This document shows, piece after piece, positions 16,429-25,312 of a stretch of DNA of 64,000 bases. Position 1 is the first letter of the stretch. Each line of letters begins with the position of its first letter. Source of the stretch: Knoellia sp031844405 (GTDB lineage: Bacteria; Actinomycetota; Actinomycetes; Actinomycetales; Dermatophilaceae); assembly GCA_031844405.1 (NCBI GenBank), contig JAUZVC010000001.1:1426001-1490000 (forward strand). The letters run 5' to 3'. Made by a program: the position numbers and the translations under genes. The notes beneath the pieces are model-generated. The model had not been told where the DNA came from. It was given only the letters and a program-made list of their open reading frames with translations, and ran no database searches.

Positions 16429-17652
16429 GTGCTGCAGCGACTGGGGTTCCCGAGGGTGGGGGAGCACCGCAGGTTCGTGTCGGCGATCGTCGCGGACACC
16501 GTGGGCAGCGGGCTCTTCCTGCCGCTGACGATCCTCTACTTCCTCGAGGTCACCGACCTCACGCTCGTGCAGATCGGCTCCGCACTCAGCCTCTCGGCGC
16601 TGCTGACGATGCCCGCCGCGTTCGTCATCGGCACCCTCGTCGACCGGCTCGGCGGCCGCCGGATGATGCTCCTCGGCAACGTCGTCCAGGCCGTCGGCAT
16701 GCTCGGCTACCTCTGGGTCGAGGAGTTCTGGCCGGTCGCGCTGTGCACCGTGCTGCTCAACCTCGGCCGGCAGGCGTTCTGGGGCTCGTTCGGCAACGTC
16801 GTCACCGCGATCACGAGGCCGGGGGAGCGCGAGCTGTGGTTCGGCTTCCTCCAGGCGCTGCGCAACCTCGGGTATGCCGTCGGAGGCGTCCTCGCGGGCA
16901 TCGCGCTCCAGGTGGGCACGGAGACGGCCTTCAGGACGGTGGTCGTCGCCAACGCGCTGACCTTCGTCCTCGCCTTCGTCCTCCTGCTCGACGTGCCCGA
17001 CCACCGCTCCGTCCCCGCCGACCACGTCGCGGTGGGCGGCGGCTGGCGCGTCGTCCTGGGCGACCGCGCCTACCTCCGGCTCGTCCTCGGCCAGCTGACC
17101 TTCGTCGTGGGGATCATGGTGCTCAACTTCGCCCTCCCCGTGTATGCCGCCGAGACGCTCGCGCTCCCGGGCTGGCTCGTCGGCGCGATCTTCACCCTCA
17201 ACACCGTCATGGTCGGTCTCGGCCAGGGCCTCATGGTGCGCTGGATGACCGGGCGCGTGCGAGCCCGGATGATGGCCTTCGCGCAGCTGCTCTTCCTCGC
17301 CGGTTACGCGACCTTCGTCCTCGCCGGCGTGCTGCCCGTGTGGCTCGCAGTCGCCGCGATGCTCCTCGGCGCCGTCGTCTACACGAGCGGCGAGCTCGTG
17401 GGCGGCCCGGTCTTCTCGGCGACGGCGGCCGAGGCGGCGCCCGACCACCTGCGCGGCCGCTACCTCGGTCTCGTCCAGCTCGTCTGGGGTGTCGGCGGCA
17501 CGGTGGCGCCGGTCGCCTACACCTGGCTGCTCGAGCACGGCACGTCGACGATCTGGCTCGTCCTCGGCGTCGTCGCCGTCGCCGGGGCGGCCTTCTCGCT
17601 CACCCTGCCGCGCGCCCTGCCGACGGCGGGCCAACGCGTCACCGCCGGGTAG
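16429..17652 (+). CDS. Major facilitator superfamily transporter
   Basis: About 407 aa with twelve hydrophobic segments. The MFS loop 2-3 signature is seen as G-T-L-V-D-R-L-G-G-R-R-M, and a weaker repeat G-L-M-V-R-W-M-T-G-R-V-R-A-R in the second half. It is most like drug or metabolite efflux members; the substrate is not readable. The start is uncertain: GTG 16429 has CAGGAT 6 nt upstream, ATG 16411 and GTG 16366 are also in frame. It is followed after 11 bp by the glycosyltransferase operon but may be a separate unit, because a -10 box lies between them. Confidence 0.85.
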   Translation: MLQRLGFPRVGEHRRFVSAIVADTVGSGLFLPLTILYFLEVTDLTLVQIGSALSLSALLTMPAAFVIGTLVDRLGGRRMMLLGNVVQAVGMLGYLWVEEFWPVALCTVLLNLGRQAFWGSFGNVVTAITRPGERELWFGFLQALRNLGYAVGGVLAGIALQVGTETAFRTVVVANALTFVLAFVLLLDVPDHRSVPADHVAVGGGWRVVLGDRAYLRLVLGQLTFVVGIMVLNFALPVYAAETLALPGWLVGAIFTLNTVMVGLGQGLMVRWMTGRVRARMMAFAQLLFLAGYATFVLAGVLPVWLAVAAMLLGAVVYTSGELVGGPVFSATAAEAAPDHLRGRYLGLVQLVWGVGGTVAPVAYTWLLEHGTSTIWLVLGVVAVAGAAFSLTLPRALPTAGQRVTAG

Positions 17653-17655
17653 TCT
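17650..17655 (+). promoter_or_regulatory. Leaderless -10 box of the GT2 gene
   Basis: TAGTCT, overlapping the MFS stop codon and 8 nt before the ATG at 17664. It would start the glycosyltransferase operon. Confidence 0.45.
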
Positions 17656-17663
17656 CGACAGCG

Positions 17664-18773
17664 ATGAACGAGCACCCGCAGACCCCGACCCCGACCGTTC
17701 GACCCGCGGCAGTCGAGCATGCCCCGACGACCGAGCCGATCACGGTGCGCACGGGTGAGCTCGCGGGCGGGAGCGACGACCCCGGCGAGGTCGGCACGGT
17801 GGCCGCGCGGCCGGCATACGACCCGACCTTCCAGACCACGACGGCGCTCGACCCGCGACCCAAGGTGCTCGAGGACGGCAGCGAGCGGCCCTACGTGACG
17901 ATCGTGCTGCCCTGCTACAACGAGGGCGCGCACGTCCTCAAGGAGATCGAGCGCATCACGACGGCGATGAACGCGAGCGAGTTCACCTACGAGCTGCTCT
18001 GCATCGACGACGCCTCGACCGACGACACCCTCGCGGTGCTCGAGCAGGCCGCGCGCGACTACGCGAACCTGCGGATCATGCCGTTCCGCCGCAACGGCGG
18101 CTCGGGCACGGCCCGGCGCATCGGCACCCAGCAGGCCCACGGCGAGATCGTCGTGTGGACCGACGCCGACATGACCTACGAGAACGAGCGGATCCCCGAG
18201 CTCGTCCGGATCCTGCGCGACGACCCGAGCTACGACCAGGTCGTCGGGGCGCGCACCACCGAGGAGGGCACGCACAAGTGGGCGCGCGTCCCGGCGAAGT
18301 GGCTCATCCGCAACATCGCCCAGTGGCTCACCAAGACGCGCATCCCCGACCTCAACTCGGGCCTGCGGGCGTTCCGCCGCGAGGTCTCGCTGCCCTACCT
18401 GCGGCTGCTACCCGCTGGCTTCTCGTGCGTCACGACGATCACCATCGCGTTCCTGTCCAACCAGCACGACATCAAGTACGTCGAGACGTCCTATGCCAAG
18501 CGCGCCGGAGTGAGCAAGTTCCACTTCGTCAGCGACGCCTACCGCTACATCCTCCAGGTGCTGCGGATGGTCATGTACTTCGACCCCCTCAAGGTGCTCA
18601 TGCCGCCGGCGCTGTGGCTCGTCGTCATCGGCTTCGTCAAGGGCGTCGTCGACATGGTGCGCCACCCGTTCTACTTCCCGGCCTCGACGGTGCTGCTCGT
18701 CGTCAGCGGCATCATGATCGGCTCGCTCGCGCTGCTGTCCGACCTCGTCGTGAGGTCGCGCGACGGTGTCTGA
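17664..18773 (+). CDS. Glycosyltransferase family 2 (polyprenol-phosphate sugar transferase type)
   Basis: 369 aa. An unusually long, Thr/Pro-rich leader of about 75 residues precedes the GT2 core, which starts with V-T-I-V-L-P-C-Y-N-E-G at about 78. The nucleotide-sugar motif is C-I-D-D-A-S-T-D-D-T, the metal-binding D-A-D is near 166, and R-N-G-G-S-G-T-A-R follows the DPM1-like pattern. Two hydrophobic C-terminal segments (about 310-332 and 340-362) would anchor it. It likely makes a polyprenyl-phosphate sugar at the inner leaflet. It is the first gene of an overlapping chain: its last 8 bp overlap the next start. Confidence 0.88.
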   Translation: MNEHPQTPTPTVRPAAVEHAPTTEPITVRTGELAGGSDDPGEVGTVAARPAYDPTFQTTTALDPRPKVLEDGSERPYVTIVLPCYNEGAHVLKEIERITTAMNASEFTYELLCIDDASTDDTLAVLEQAARDYANLRIMPFRRNGGSGTARRIGTQQAHGEIVVWTDADMTYENERIPELVRILRDDPSYDQVVGARTTEEGTHKWARVPAKWLIRNIAQWLTKTRIPDLNSGLRAFRREVSLPYLRLLPAGFSCVTTITIAFLSNQHDIKYVETSYAKRAGVSKFHFVSDAYRYILQVLRMVMYFDPLKVLMPPALWLVVIGFVKGVVDMVRHPFYFPASTVLLVVSGIMIGSLALLSDLVVRSRDGV

Positions 18774-20721
18774 CGCCGTGTCGGGCTCCGTCCCGGGCTC
18801 CGCGTCGCTGCGGGTCGCCGTCGTCGGGCCGACCCACCCCTACAAGGGCGGCGTCGCCTCCCACACGACCGAGCTGTGCCACGAGCTCGCGGAGGCCGGG
18901 CACGACGTCACGCTCGTGTCGTGGAGCCACCTCTACCCGTCGTTCCTCTACCCCGGTGAGCAGGCCGTCCCCGGCGGCGCCCCCGACGTCGAGCCCTTCC
19001 CGCGCACCGTCCGCGCGCTGTCGTGGGCGCGTCCCGACACGTGGGTGCGCACCGGCCGGCGCCTGCGCGACATGGACGCGATCATCGTCGTCCACGTCAT
19101 CCCACAGGGCGTGCCGTCGAACCTCGCCGTGCTGCGCGCCGCCGGCGTCGGTCGCACGTCGTCGACGGGCCGCGGGCCGCGCTCGATCGTCATCGCGCAC
19201 AACGTCCTCCCGCACGAGACCCGGCCCGGTGACCGCCGGCTCATGGAGGCGCTGCTGCGCCGCGTGGACTCGGTCGTCGTCCACTCGGACTCGCAGGCCA
19301 AGCTCGCGACCGAGCTCGGCGCCGGCCACGTCCGAGAGCTCGACCTGCCGCCGCACCTGCCCGGTGGCGAGCCCGAGAAGCACGTCGACTCGACCGGCCC
19401 CATCCGGCTGCTCGCCCTCGGGATCGTCCGCGACTACAAGGGCGTCGACCTCCTCCTCGACGCGATGCTCGACGTCCCCGACGTGAGTCTCACCGTCGCC
19501 GGCGAGATGTGGGGCGACAGCGGACGCCGCGTCAAGGAGCTCGCCGCCGACCCCCGCCTCTCCGGCCGCGTCGAGGTGCACAGCGGCTACGTCCCCGCCG
19601 ACCGGATCGCCTCGCTGCTCGCGCGTCACGACGTCCTCACCCTGACCTACCGCTCCGCCACCGCCTCGCAGAACGTCCTGCTCGCCCGGCGCCACGGCCT
19701 GCCCGTCCTCGCGACCCACGTCGGCACCTTCGGCTCGCAGGTCCGCGACGGTGTCGACGGCCTCCTCGTGCCGCCCGGCGACCGCGACGCCCTCGTCGCG
19801 GCGGTGCGTCGCCTCTCCGACCGCTCGTATGCCGGTGAGCTCCGTTCCGGGGTCCGCCCACCCGACCTTTCGGGCCCGTGGGCGCACTACGTCGGTGGCA
19901 TCGAGGCGCTGGCGAGCGCCGAGTCCGACGCGTTCGCCGACTCCGAGGACGGCGAAGGTGACGAGCCGGTGCCCGCCGACACGCCCCTGCAGCGCGCCAA
20001 GGACCTCGTCACCGCCGCCCGGCTGCGTCGCCGTCACCGCCTGGACCTGCGCCCCAGCGACTTCCCCGACTGGGTCCGCGCCTCCGACGTGCTCGCCCTC
20101 GACAGCGACGCCCTCGACGCGCAGGCGCTCGCCAGGGACCTCGGGCTGCCGAAGTGCTCCGACGCCGTCGCGGCCTGGGCCGCCGTCGGTGCGGTGGCCG
20201 CCGTGCTGCGCATCCGCGACGACGGCCGGCGCGGTGCCGTCATCGTCGACGAGTCGGGCACGAAGAGCCCGTTCTCGCGGTGGGTGCGTGCCCTCGGCTT
20301 CGAGCCCGTCGAGCTCGAGCTCACCGGCCGCCGCACGTCGGTCGAGGTGCTCGACGTCGACACCGCGAGCCTCGACGTCATCGCCCGCATCCACCCCGGC
20401 GGCTGCGGCGCCGACGACATCGACCACGCCGTCGGCCAGGCGTCGTGGGCCCTGCGCTCGGGCGGCCTGCTCGTCGTCACGCTGCCGATCGGCGAGGGTG
20501 ATCCGGAGTGGGCGGTGAGCCCGGCCGACATCCGCGGCGTCCTCGCCCGAGCCGACGACCTCGGGCTCGTGCTCGTCGGTGACGTCGACGGCGACATCAC
20601 CGAGCGCATCCGGGCCGCTGCGGCCTCGGCTCGTGAGCTGCGAGCCGCGCGACCGGAGGGACGTCGCGAAGGCGTGGCGCCGGCATACGGGATCCTGCGA
20701 CTGACGTTCCGGCGCCGGTGA
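18766..20721 (+). CDS. GT4-type glycosyltransferase fused to a degenerate methyltransferase-like domain
   Basis: 651 aa from a GTG inside the upstream gene. Residues 15-375 are a GT-B glycosyltransferase: H-P-Y-K-G-G-V-A-S-H-T near the N-terminus, the linker I-R-L-L-A-L-G-I-V-R-D-Y-K-G-V-D near 208, and a C-terminal Rossmann part ending in G-V-D-G-L-L-V-P-P-G-D. From about 425 to 651 a second domain resembles a SAM methyltransferase: a strand ending V-D-E-S-G-T-K-S-P-F-S in place of the usual glycine-rich motif, and L-R-S-G-G-L-L-V-V-T-L-P-I-G as a post-motif. The missing G-x-G suggests the domain no longer binds SAM in the usual way. Confidence 0.82.
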   Translation: MSDAVSGSVPGSASLRVAVVGPTHPYKGGVASHTTELCHELAEAGHDVTLVSWSHLYPSFLYPGEQAVPGGAPDVEPFPRTVRALSWARPDTWVRTGRRLRDMDAIIVVHVIPQGVPSNLAVLRAAGVGRTSSTGRGPRSIVIAHNVLPHETRPGDRRLMEALLRRVDSVVVHSDSQAKLATELGAGHVRELDLPPHLPGGEPEKHVDSTGPIRLLALGIVRDYKGVDLLLDAMLDVPDVSLTVAGEMWGDSGRRVKELAADPRLSGRVEVHSGYVPADRIASLLARHDVLTLTYRSATASQNVLLARRHGLPVLATHVGTFGSQVRDGVDGLLVPPGDRDALVAAVRRLSDRSYAGELRSGVRPPDLSGPWAHYVGGIEALASAESDAFADSEDGEGDEPVPADTPLQRAKDLVTAARLRRRHRLDLRPSDFPDWVRASDVLALDSDALDAQALARDLGLPKCSDAVAAWAAVGAVAAVLRIRDDGRRGAVIVDESGTKSPFSRWVRALGFEPVELELTGRRTSVEVLDVDTASLDVIARIHPGGCGADDIDHAVGQASWALRSGGLLVVTLPIGEGDPEWAVSPADIRGVLARADDLGLVLVGDVDGDITERIRAAAASARELRAARPEGRREGVAPAYGILRLTFRRR

Positions 20722-20748
20722 GCCGGCCGACCGGACCCGGGTGACGGG

Positions 20749-21681
20749 GTGACGCGCTCCCGGGTGCTCGACCTCGTCCGCACCGTCGTCGCCCTGCTCG
20801 TCACCGCGGCGGTCGTCATCGCGGTGTGGCGCAACTGGTCCGACGTCTCGGACCACCTCGCCGACATTCCCGCCGGGACGCTGGTGGCCGCGTTCGTCCT
20901 CTCGCTCCTGTCACCGGTCTTCACCCAGCTCGGGTGGCGGGTGCTGCTCGCCGACCTCGGCACGCGGCTGCCCCTGCCCGCGGGCGCGAGCGTCTTCTTC
21001 GTCGGGCAGCTCGGCAAGTACCTCCCCGGTTCGGTGTGGAGCGTCGTCGCGCAGGCCGACATGGGGTCTCGGCTCGGGGTGCCGCGGCGCCGGATGGGCG
21101 TCGTCGGGCTGCTGTCGATCCTGCTGTCGGTTCTCACCGGCGCCATCGTCGGCATCCCGGCGGTGCCGCTGCTCGTCGCGCGCTCGGGTGAGGTGACGTC
21201 GCTGTGGTGGTTCGCCCCGGCGGTCGTCCTGCTGCTGCTCCTCTGGCCGCGGCTGCTCAACTGGGGCATCGCCACCCTGCTGCGGGTGCTCCGGCGCGAG
21301 CCGCTCGAGCACTCGCTCACGGCGCCGGCGATCGCGCTGACGTCGATGTGGTTCGTCCTCGCCTGGCTGAGCGCCGGCGGCACGATCCTCCTGCTCGCCC
21401 ACGCGCTGTCGTCGGGGACGCCGGTGCGCGACCTCGTCGTCACGTCCGTGTGTGGCTTCGCACTCGCGTCGGCGATCGGGATGTTCTCGGTGTTCGTGCC
21501 CGCCGGGGTCGGGGTGCGCGACGGCGTGCTCGCGCTGCTGCTCGGGGCGCTCATGCCGTTCCCGGCGGCGATCGCGGTCGTCGTCGTGGCTCGGTTCTTC
21601 TCGGTGGCGGCCGACGTCGTCGTCGCGGCCGTCGGCTGGGGCTGGGCCCGCACGCACCACCTCCTAGGATCGCGGACATGA
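20749..21681 (+). CDS. Lysylphosphatidylglycerol-synthase-type membrane protein (UPF0104 flippase-like)
   Basis: 310 aa from GTG, with eight or so hydrophobic helices. The signature G-Q-L-G-K-Y-L-P-G-S-V-W of the LPG_synthase_TM (UPF0104) family is at about 84-95 and P-A-G-V-G-V-R-D-G near 250. Family members include the flippase half of MprF and AglD-like proteins. Between two glycosyltransferases and a methyltransferase, a role in moving or anchoring a lipid-linked sugar is plausible but inferred. It overlaps the next gene by ATGA. Confidence 0.85.
   Translation: MTRSRVLDLVRTVVALLVTAAVVIAVWRNWSDVSDHLADIPAGTLVAAFVLSLLSPVFTQLGWRVLLADLGTRLPLPAGASVFFVGQLGKYLPGSVWSVVAQADMGSRLGVPRRRMGVVGLLSILLSVLTGAIVGIPAVPLLVARSGEVTSLWWFAPAVVLLLLLWPRLLNWGIATLLRVLRREPLEHSLTAPAIALTSMWFVLAWLSAGGTILLLAHALSSGTPVRDLVVTSVCGFALASAIGMFSVFVPAGVGVRDGVLALLLGALMPFPAAIAVVVVARFFSVAADVVVAAVGWGWARTHHLLGSRT
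21665..21670 (+). promoter_or_regulatory. Possible internal -10 box before the methyltransferase
   Basis: TAGGAT, 7 nt before ATG 21678. It lies inside the end of the upstream gene and could give an extra leaderless start. Confidence 0.3.
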
Positions 21682-22559
21682 GCGAGCAGCCGAAGGATCG
21701 GGCCGCGGACGACACTGGCGGGCAGGCACGCCCTGCGCGCGAGGAGCAGCTCGCCTACTCCGAGCTCATGGACAAGATGCTCGACGAGAAGGCCCGCCGG
21801 CAGAAGGCTGCCAAGCTCATCGCCGTCATCGCCCACGGCCTGGGCAGGTCGGCCCACGACCCGGGCGGCGCGCTCGCCGGTCTCACGGCCGTCGACGTCG
21901 GCTGCTCGGCCGGGTTCATCGCCGACGAGCTCGCGCTCGCCGGGGCCCGCACGACCGGTGTCGACATCGACGAGCCCGGGCTGGCCAAGGCACGCGAGCG
22001 GTTCGGCTCGAGGGTCGACTTCCGGCTGGCACGTGGCGAGGACCTGCCGTTCGAGAACGGCTCGGTCGACGTCGTCGTGCTCAACCACATCTACGAGCAC
22101 GTCGTCGACCCCGACGCCGTCGTCGCCGACATCCACCGCGTGCTGGCGCCCGGTGGCGTCCTCTACCTCGGGATCGGTCACCGCTGGCAGGTCCTCGAGC
22201 CGCACCACCGGCTGCCGTTCCTGTCGTGGCTGCCGCAGCGCGCCGCCGACCGCTACATGCGGATAGCCGGCAAGGGTGAGCACTACTACGAGCGGTACGC
22301 GACTCCCGCCGGGCTGCGGCGGATGTTCTCGGCCTTCGACGTCTGGGACTACACCCTGCCGGTCCTCGCCGACCCCGCCGCGTTCTCCGGGGGCGACGTC
22401 ATCCCGGAGTGGGTCGGCAGGCTGCCCGAGCGGGCGCTCGCGGCCACCCTGCCCCTCGTGCCGACCTACGTCTGGCTCGCCTTCCGTTCGCCGTCGGTGC
22501 CCGCGGGCCCGGCGCTGCGGGTGGCGCCGCGGCACGTCCTCACCTCCCGGCCGAGATGA
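21678..22559 (+). CDS. Class I SAM-dependent methyltransferase
   Basis: 293 aa, complete. A basic, charged N-terminus of about 65 residues precedes motif I A-V-D-V-G-C-S-A-G-F-I at about 70-80, with G-V-D-I-D-E-P-G (motif II) and the UbiE-like V-V-V-L-N-H-I-Y-E-H-V and L-A-P-G-G-V-L-Y-L-G. The C-terminal part (H-Y-Y-E-R-Y, D-V-W-D-Y-T-L-P-V) may bind the acceptor. ATGA overlaps on both sides put it in the same translational chain as the glycosyltransferases, so a sugar or lipid-sugar acceptor is likely, by inference. Confidence 0.87.
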   Translation: MSEQPKDRAADDTGGQARPAREEQLAYSELMDKMLDEKARRQKAAKLIAVIAHGLGRSAHDPGGALAGLTAVDVGCSAGFIADELALAGARTTGVDIDEPGLAKARERFGSRVDFRLARGEDLPFENGSVDVVVLNHIYEHVVDPDAVVADIHRVLAPGGVLYLGIGHRWQVLEPHHRLPFLSWLPQRAADRYMRIAGKGEHYYERYATPAGLRRMFSAFDVWDYTLPVLADPAAFSGGDVIPEWVGRLPERALAATLPLVPTYVWLAFRSPSVPAGPALRVAPRHVLTSRPR

Positions 22560-23491
22560 CGGCGACGGCCCCGGACCTCACTCGGACCTTCCGCCCTGGC
22601 CGCCCGCTGCAGCTCGGCGCCGTGGTCCGGATCTTCATGCGTGGCGGGGGAGACCCGACGTCGTGGAGCGACCGCAGCCGCACCTGGGTCTTCGCGTGGC
22701 GGACGCCGACCGGACCCGTGACGCTGCGGCTCGTGGACCATCCCCGGCTCGGCGAGGTCGAGGCGCACGCCTGGGGCGACGGTTCGGAGTGGATGCTCGA
22801 ACGCCTGCCGTCGCTGCTCGGCGAGGACGACGACGACGCCGGGTTCGTCGCCCACCACGACGTCGTGCGCGAGGCGCGCCGACGCTTCGACGGCTGGCGC
22901 GTACCGGCCTCCGGCCTCGTCGTGCAGGCTCTCATCCCGACCATCATCGAGCAGCGCGTCACCGGCAAGGAGGCGTTCGCGGCATACCGGATGCTGGTGC
23001 GGCACAACGGAACTCCTGCTCCGGGCATTGGTGGGGACCTGCGGCTCGTCGTGCCTCCGGAGCCCCGGACCTGGGCGCTCATCCCGTCGTGGGAGTGGCT
23101 GCGCGCGGGGGTCGACGGGGCTCGCTCCCGTCCCGCGGTCACCGTCGCCACCCGCGCCGGCCGGCTCGAGGAGACGGTCGGTATGCCGTTGCTCGAGGCC
23201 CGTCGCCGCATCGAGTCCCTGCCCGGTGTCGGCCGGTGGTCGAGCGCCGAGGTCGCGCAGCGGGCGCTCGGGGACCCCGACGCCGTGAGCTTCGGCGACT
23301 ACCACGTGGCCAAGAACATCGGGTGGGCGCTGACGGGGACACCGGTCGACGACGAGGGCCTCGCCGCGCTGCTCGAGCCGTATGCCGGTCACCGCTACCG
23401 AGTGCAGCGGCTCCTCGAGCTCGCCGGGGCCATGCGACCGCGGCGCGGGCCCCGGTTCACGCTGCCGACCCACCTCCCCGGTCGCAGCTGA
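22556..23491 (+). CDS. HhH-GPD DNA glycosylase (3-methyladenine/AlkA-like)
   Basis: 311 aa from the ATG that overlaps the previous stop. The helix-hairpin-helix motif L-P-G-V-G-R-W-S-S-A-E-V starts near residue 221 and the catalytic aspartate is in V-S-F-G-D-Y-H near 250, the order of HhH-GPD base-excision glycosylases. The N-terminal part (residues 1-110) resembles the AlkA N-domain. It would remove alkylated or otherwise damaged bases. It is odd as last gene of a glycosylation operon, yet the 4-bp overlap means it is co-translated with it. Confidence 0.87.
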   Translation: MTATAPDLTRTFRPGRPLQLGAVVRIFMRGGGDPTSWSDRSRTWVFAWRTPTGPVTLRLVDHPRLGEVEAHAWGDGSEWMLERLPSLLGEDDDDAGFVAHHDVVREARRRFDGWRVPASGLVVQALIPTIIEQRVTGKEAFAAYRMLVRHNGTPAPGIGGDLRLVVPPEPRTWALIPSWEWLRAGVDGARSRPAVTVATRAGRLEETVGMPLLEARRRIESLPGVGRWSSAEVAQRALGDPDAVSFGDYHVAKNIGWALTGTPVDDEGLAALLEPYAGHRYRVQRLLELAGAMRPRRGPRFTLPTHLPGRS

Positions 23492-23596
23492 GCGGCTGGT
23501 CCGGTCGGCTGGGCTCGGAGGTACAGGGGTCGGGGGGTTGCGGGTCGGTGTCGGTGTGGGGGCGGATTGCTCGGGAGGGATGGTGGGTCGGCAGCG

Positions 23597-25234
23597 TCAG
23601 TCCACGGAGCGCACGGCCTCGACGAGCGAGGCGAGCTCGGTGGCGCCCGGCGCCTCCTCGTCCTCGAGGGCCTCGACCCGGCGCACGAGGTCCCGGGGGA
23701 GGCTGCTCTGGCCGCTCTGGACGAGACGGGCGACGTCGACGACCGATGCGGCGACGCCGAGCGCTCCCCGGGCGTCCTGCGCCCGGCCCAGTCGCAGTGT
23801 GATCGCGTCCTCGTGCTGCTCGCCGTCGTCGACGGAGCGCCAGCGCACGCGCGCCGAGCCGAGGCCGGCGCCCTCCTCGGCCCGTGGCGTCGTGCGGATC
23901 TCGTAGAGCGCGGTGACGCGGTGTCCGGCGCCGACCTCGCCGGCGTCGACGGTGGGGTCGTCGAAGTCCTCGTCGGCGAGGGCGCGGTTCTCGTAGCCGA
24001 CGAGCCGGTATGCGGAGACGGTCCGGGGGTCGAACTCGACCTGGATCTTCGTGTCCTTCGCGACGGGGGTGAGGGTGGTGCGGAGGTCGTCGACGAAGAG
24101 GCGGCGCGCCTCCTCGAAGGTGTCGACGTAGGCATAGAAGCCGTCGCCGCGGTCGGCCAGCTGCTCCATGAGGTGGTCGTTGTAGCTCCCCATGCCGTAG
24201 CCGACCGTGACGAGGTGGATGCCGCGTCGGCCGTTGTCGCGGATGGCAGAGGCGAGCGCGCCACCGTCGGTGACGCCGACGTTCGCGACGCCGTCGGAGG
24301 CGAGGAGGACGACGTTGGTCGCGTCCTCGCGGTAGGCCTCGCGCGCCCGGTCGTAGCCGAGGAGCAGGCCGGCCTCGAGGTTGGTGCTGCCGCCGGCGCG
24401 CAGCCGGTCGATCGCATCGACGATGGTGTCGGCCCTGCTCACCGGCGTGGGTTCGAGGAGCGGCAGGGCGTTGGTCTCGTAGGTGACGATGGCGATGGTG
24501 TCGGTGGGGCGCAGGCTCTCGACGAGCACTGCGAGGGAGGCCTTGACCAGGCCGAGACGCTCGGGGCTGTCCATCGAGCCGGAGGTGTCTACGACCATGG
24601 TCAGCGCCACCGGCGGCCAGTCGTCCTTGTCGATCTCCCTGGCCTGCAGGCCGATCCGCACGAGCCGGGTCTCTCCGGTCGGGGAGAGTGCTTGGTCGGA
24701 GCGCAGCTCGAGGTCCTGCCGGGCCGGTGCCGGGAAGCCGTTGTCGAAGGCATTGACCCACTCCTCGACCCGCACCGTCTCCGGGGAGGGAAGCACGCCC
24801 TCGTCGAGGCTGGCACGTGCGACCCGGTAGGAGCCGGTGTCGACGTCCGCACCGAACGTCGACGTGGGCCTCACGCTGGTCTCGACGAATCCACCGGGTT
24901 GGACGTCGCGGAGGTCGGGATCGGTGGGACGCGGGTCGGTGGGTGGCACTGGCCACGACTGGCCGGCTCCGGTGGGCCCGGTCGGTGGGTGCGGGTTCGT
25001 GGATCCGGGGCCACCCTGTGCTGGCGCCCCCAGAGGTGAGCCGCCCTGTGCCGAGCCGCCGTTCGTGGCGCCGCTCCGTCCCGAGCCGGCCGTGCCGCTC
25101 GAGTCGCCGCCCTGCTCGGTGTAGCTGTCGTAGTAGCTCTTCGCGTCGGTGGACCCGTCGGATCCACCGGAGGTCGAGCACCCTGAGGTGAGGACGACGA
25201 GGCCGGCCAGCAACGCTGCGGGAAGGGTTCTCAT
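23597..25234 (-). CDS. VWA-domain lipoprotein (YfbK-like)
   Basis: 545 aa. A lipobox L-T-S-G-C puts the lipidated cysteine at C19, so the protein is anchored outside. A Gly/Ser/Pro-rich linker follows, then the vWF-A N-terminal region (D-T-G-S-Y near 130) and the VWA core with the MIDAS motif D-T-S-G-S near 213-217. The MIDAS T and D (G-G-S-T-N-L-E-A-G; L-A-S-D-G-V-A-N-V-G) are present, and a YfbK-type C-terminal domain completes it. Such proteins bind metal-dependent ligands at the envelope; partners are unknown. The 105 bp downstream is very G-rich on the plus strand. Confidence 0.88.
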   Translation of the reverse strand: MRTLPAALLAGLVVLTSGCSTSGGSDGSTDAKSYYDSYTEQGGDSSGTAGSGRSGATNGGSAQGGSPLGAPAQGGPGSTNPHPPTGPTGAGQSWPVPPTDPRPTDPDLRDVQPGGFVETSVRPTSTFGADVDTGSYRVARASLDEGVLPSPETVRVEEWVNAFDNGFPAPARQDLELRSDQALSPTGETRLVRIGLQAREIDKDDWPPVALTMVVDTSGSMDSPERLGLVKASLAVLVESLRPTDTIAIVTYETNALPLLEPTPVSRADTIVDAIDRLRAGGSTNLEAGLLLGYDRAREAYREDATNVVLLASDGVANVGVTDGGALASAIRDNGRRGIHLVTVGYGMGSYNDHLMEQLADRGDGFYAYVDTFEEARRLFVDDLRTTLTPVAKDTKIQVEFDPRTVSAYRLVGYENRALADEDFDDPTVDAGEVGAGHRVTALYEIRTTPRAEEGAGLGSARVRWRSVDDGEQHEDAITLRLGRAQDARGALGVAASVVDVARLVQSGQSSLPRDLVRRVEALEDEEAPGATELASLVEAVRSVD

Positions 25235-25312
25235 GCTCGCTCGGACGGGCCTGGGCGGGCAGCGGTTGCGTCCGGGGCCCGGCCGTTGCCGATCCGCAAC
25301 ACTTCGCCCTCG

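Noticed and set aside
23492..23596. G-rich stretch as a possible G-quadruplex regulator
   Set aside because: Runs of G are expected at this GC content; no regular four-tract pattern tied to a promoter was seen.
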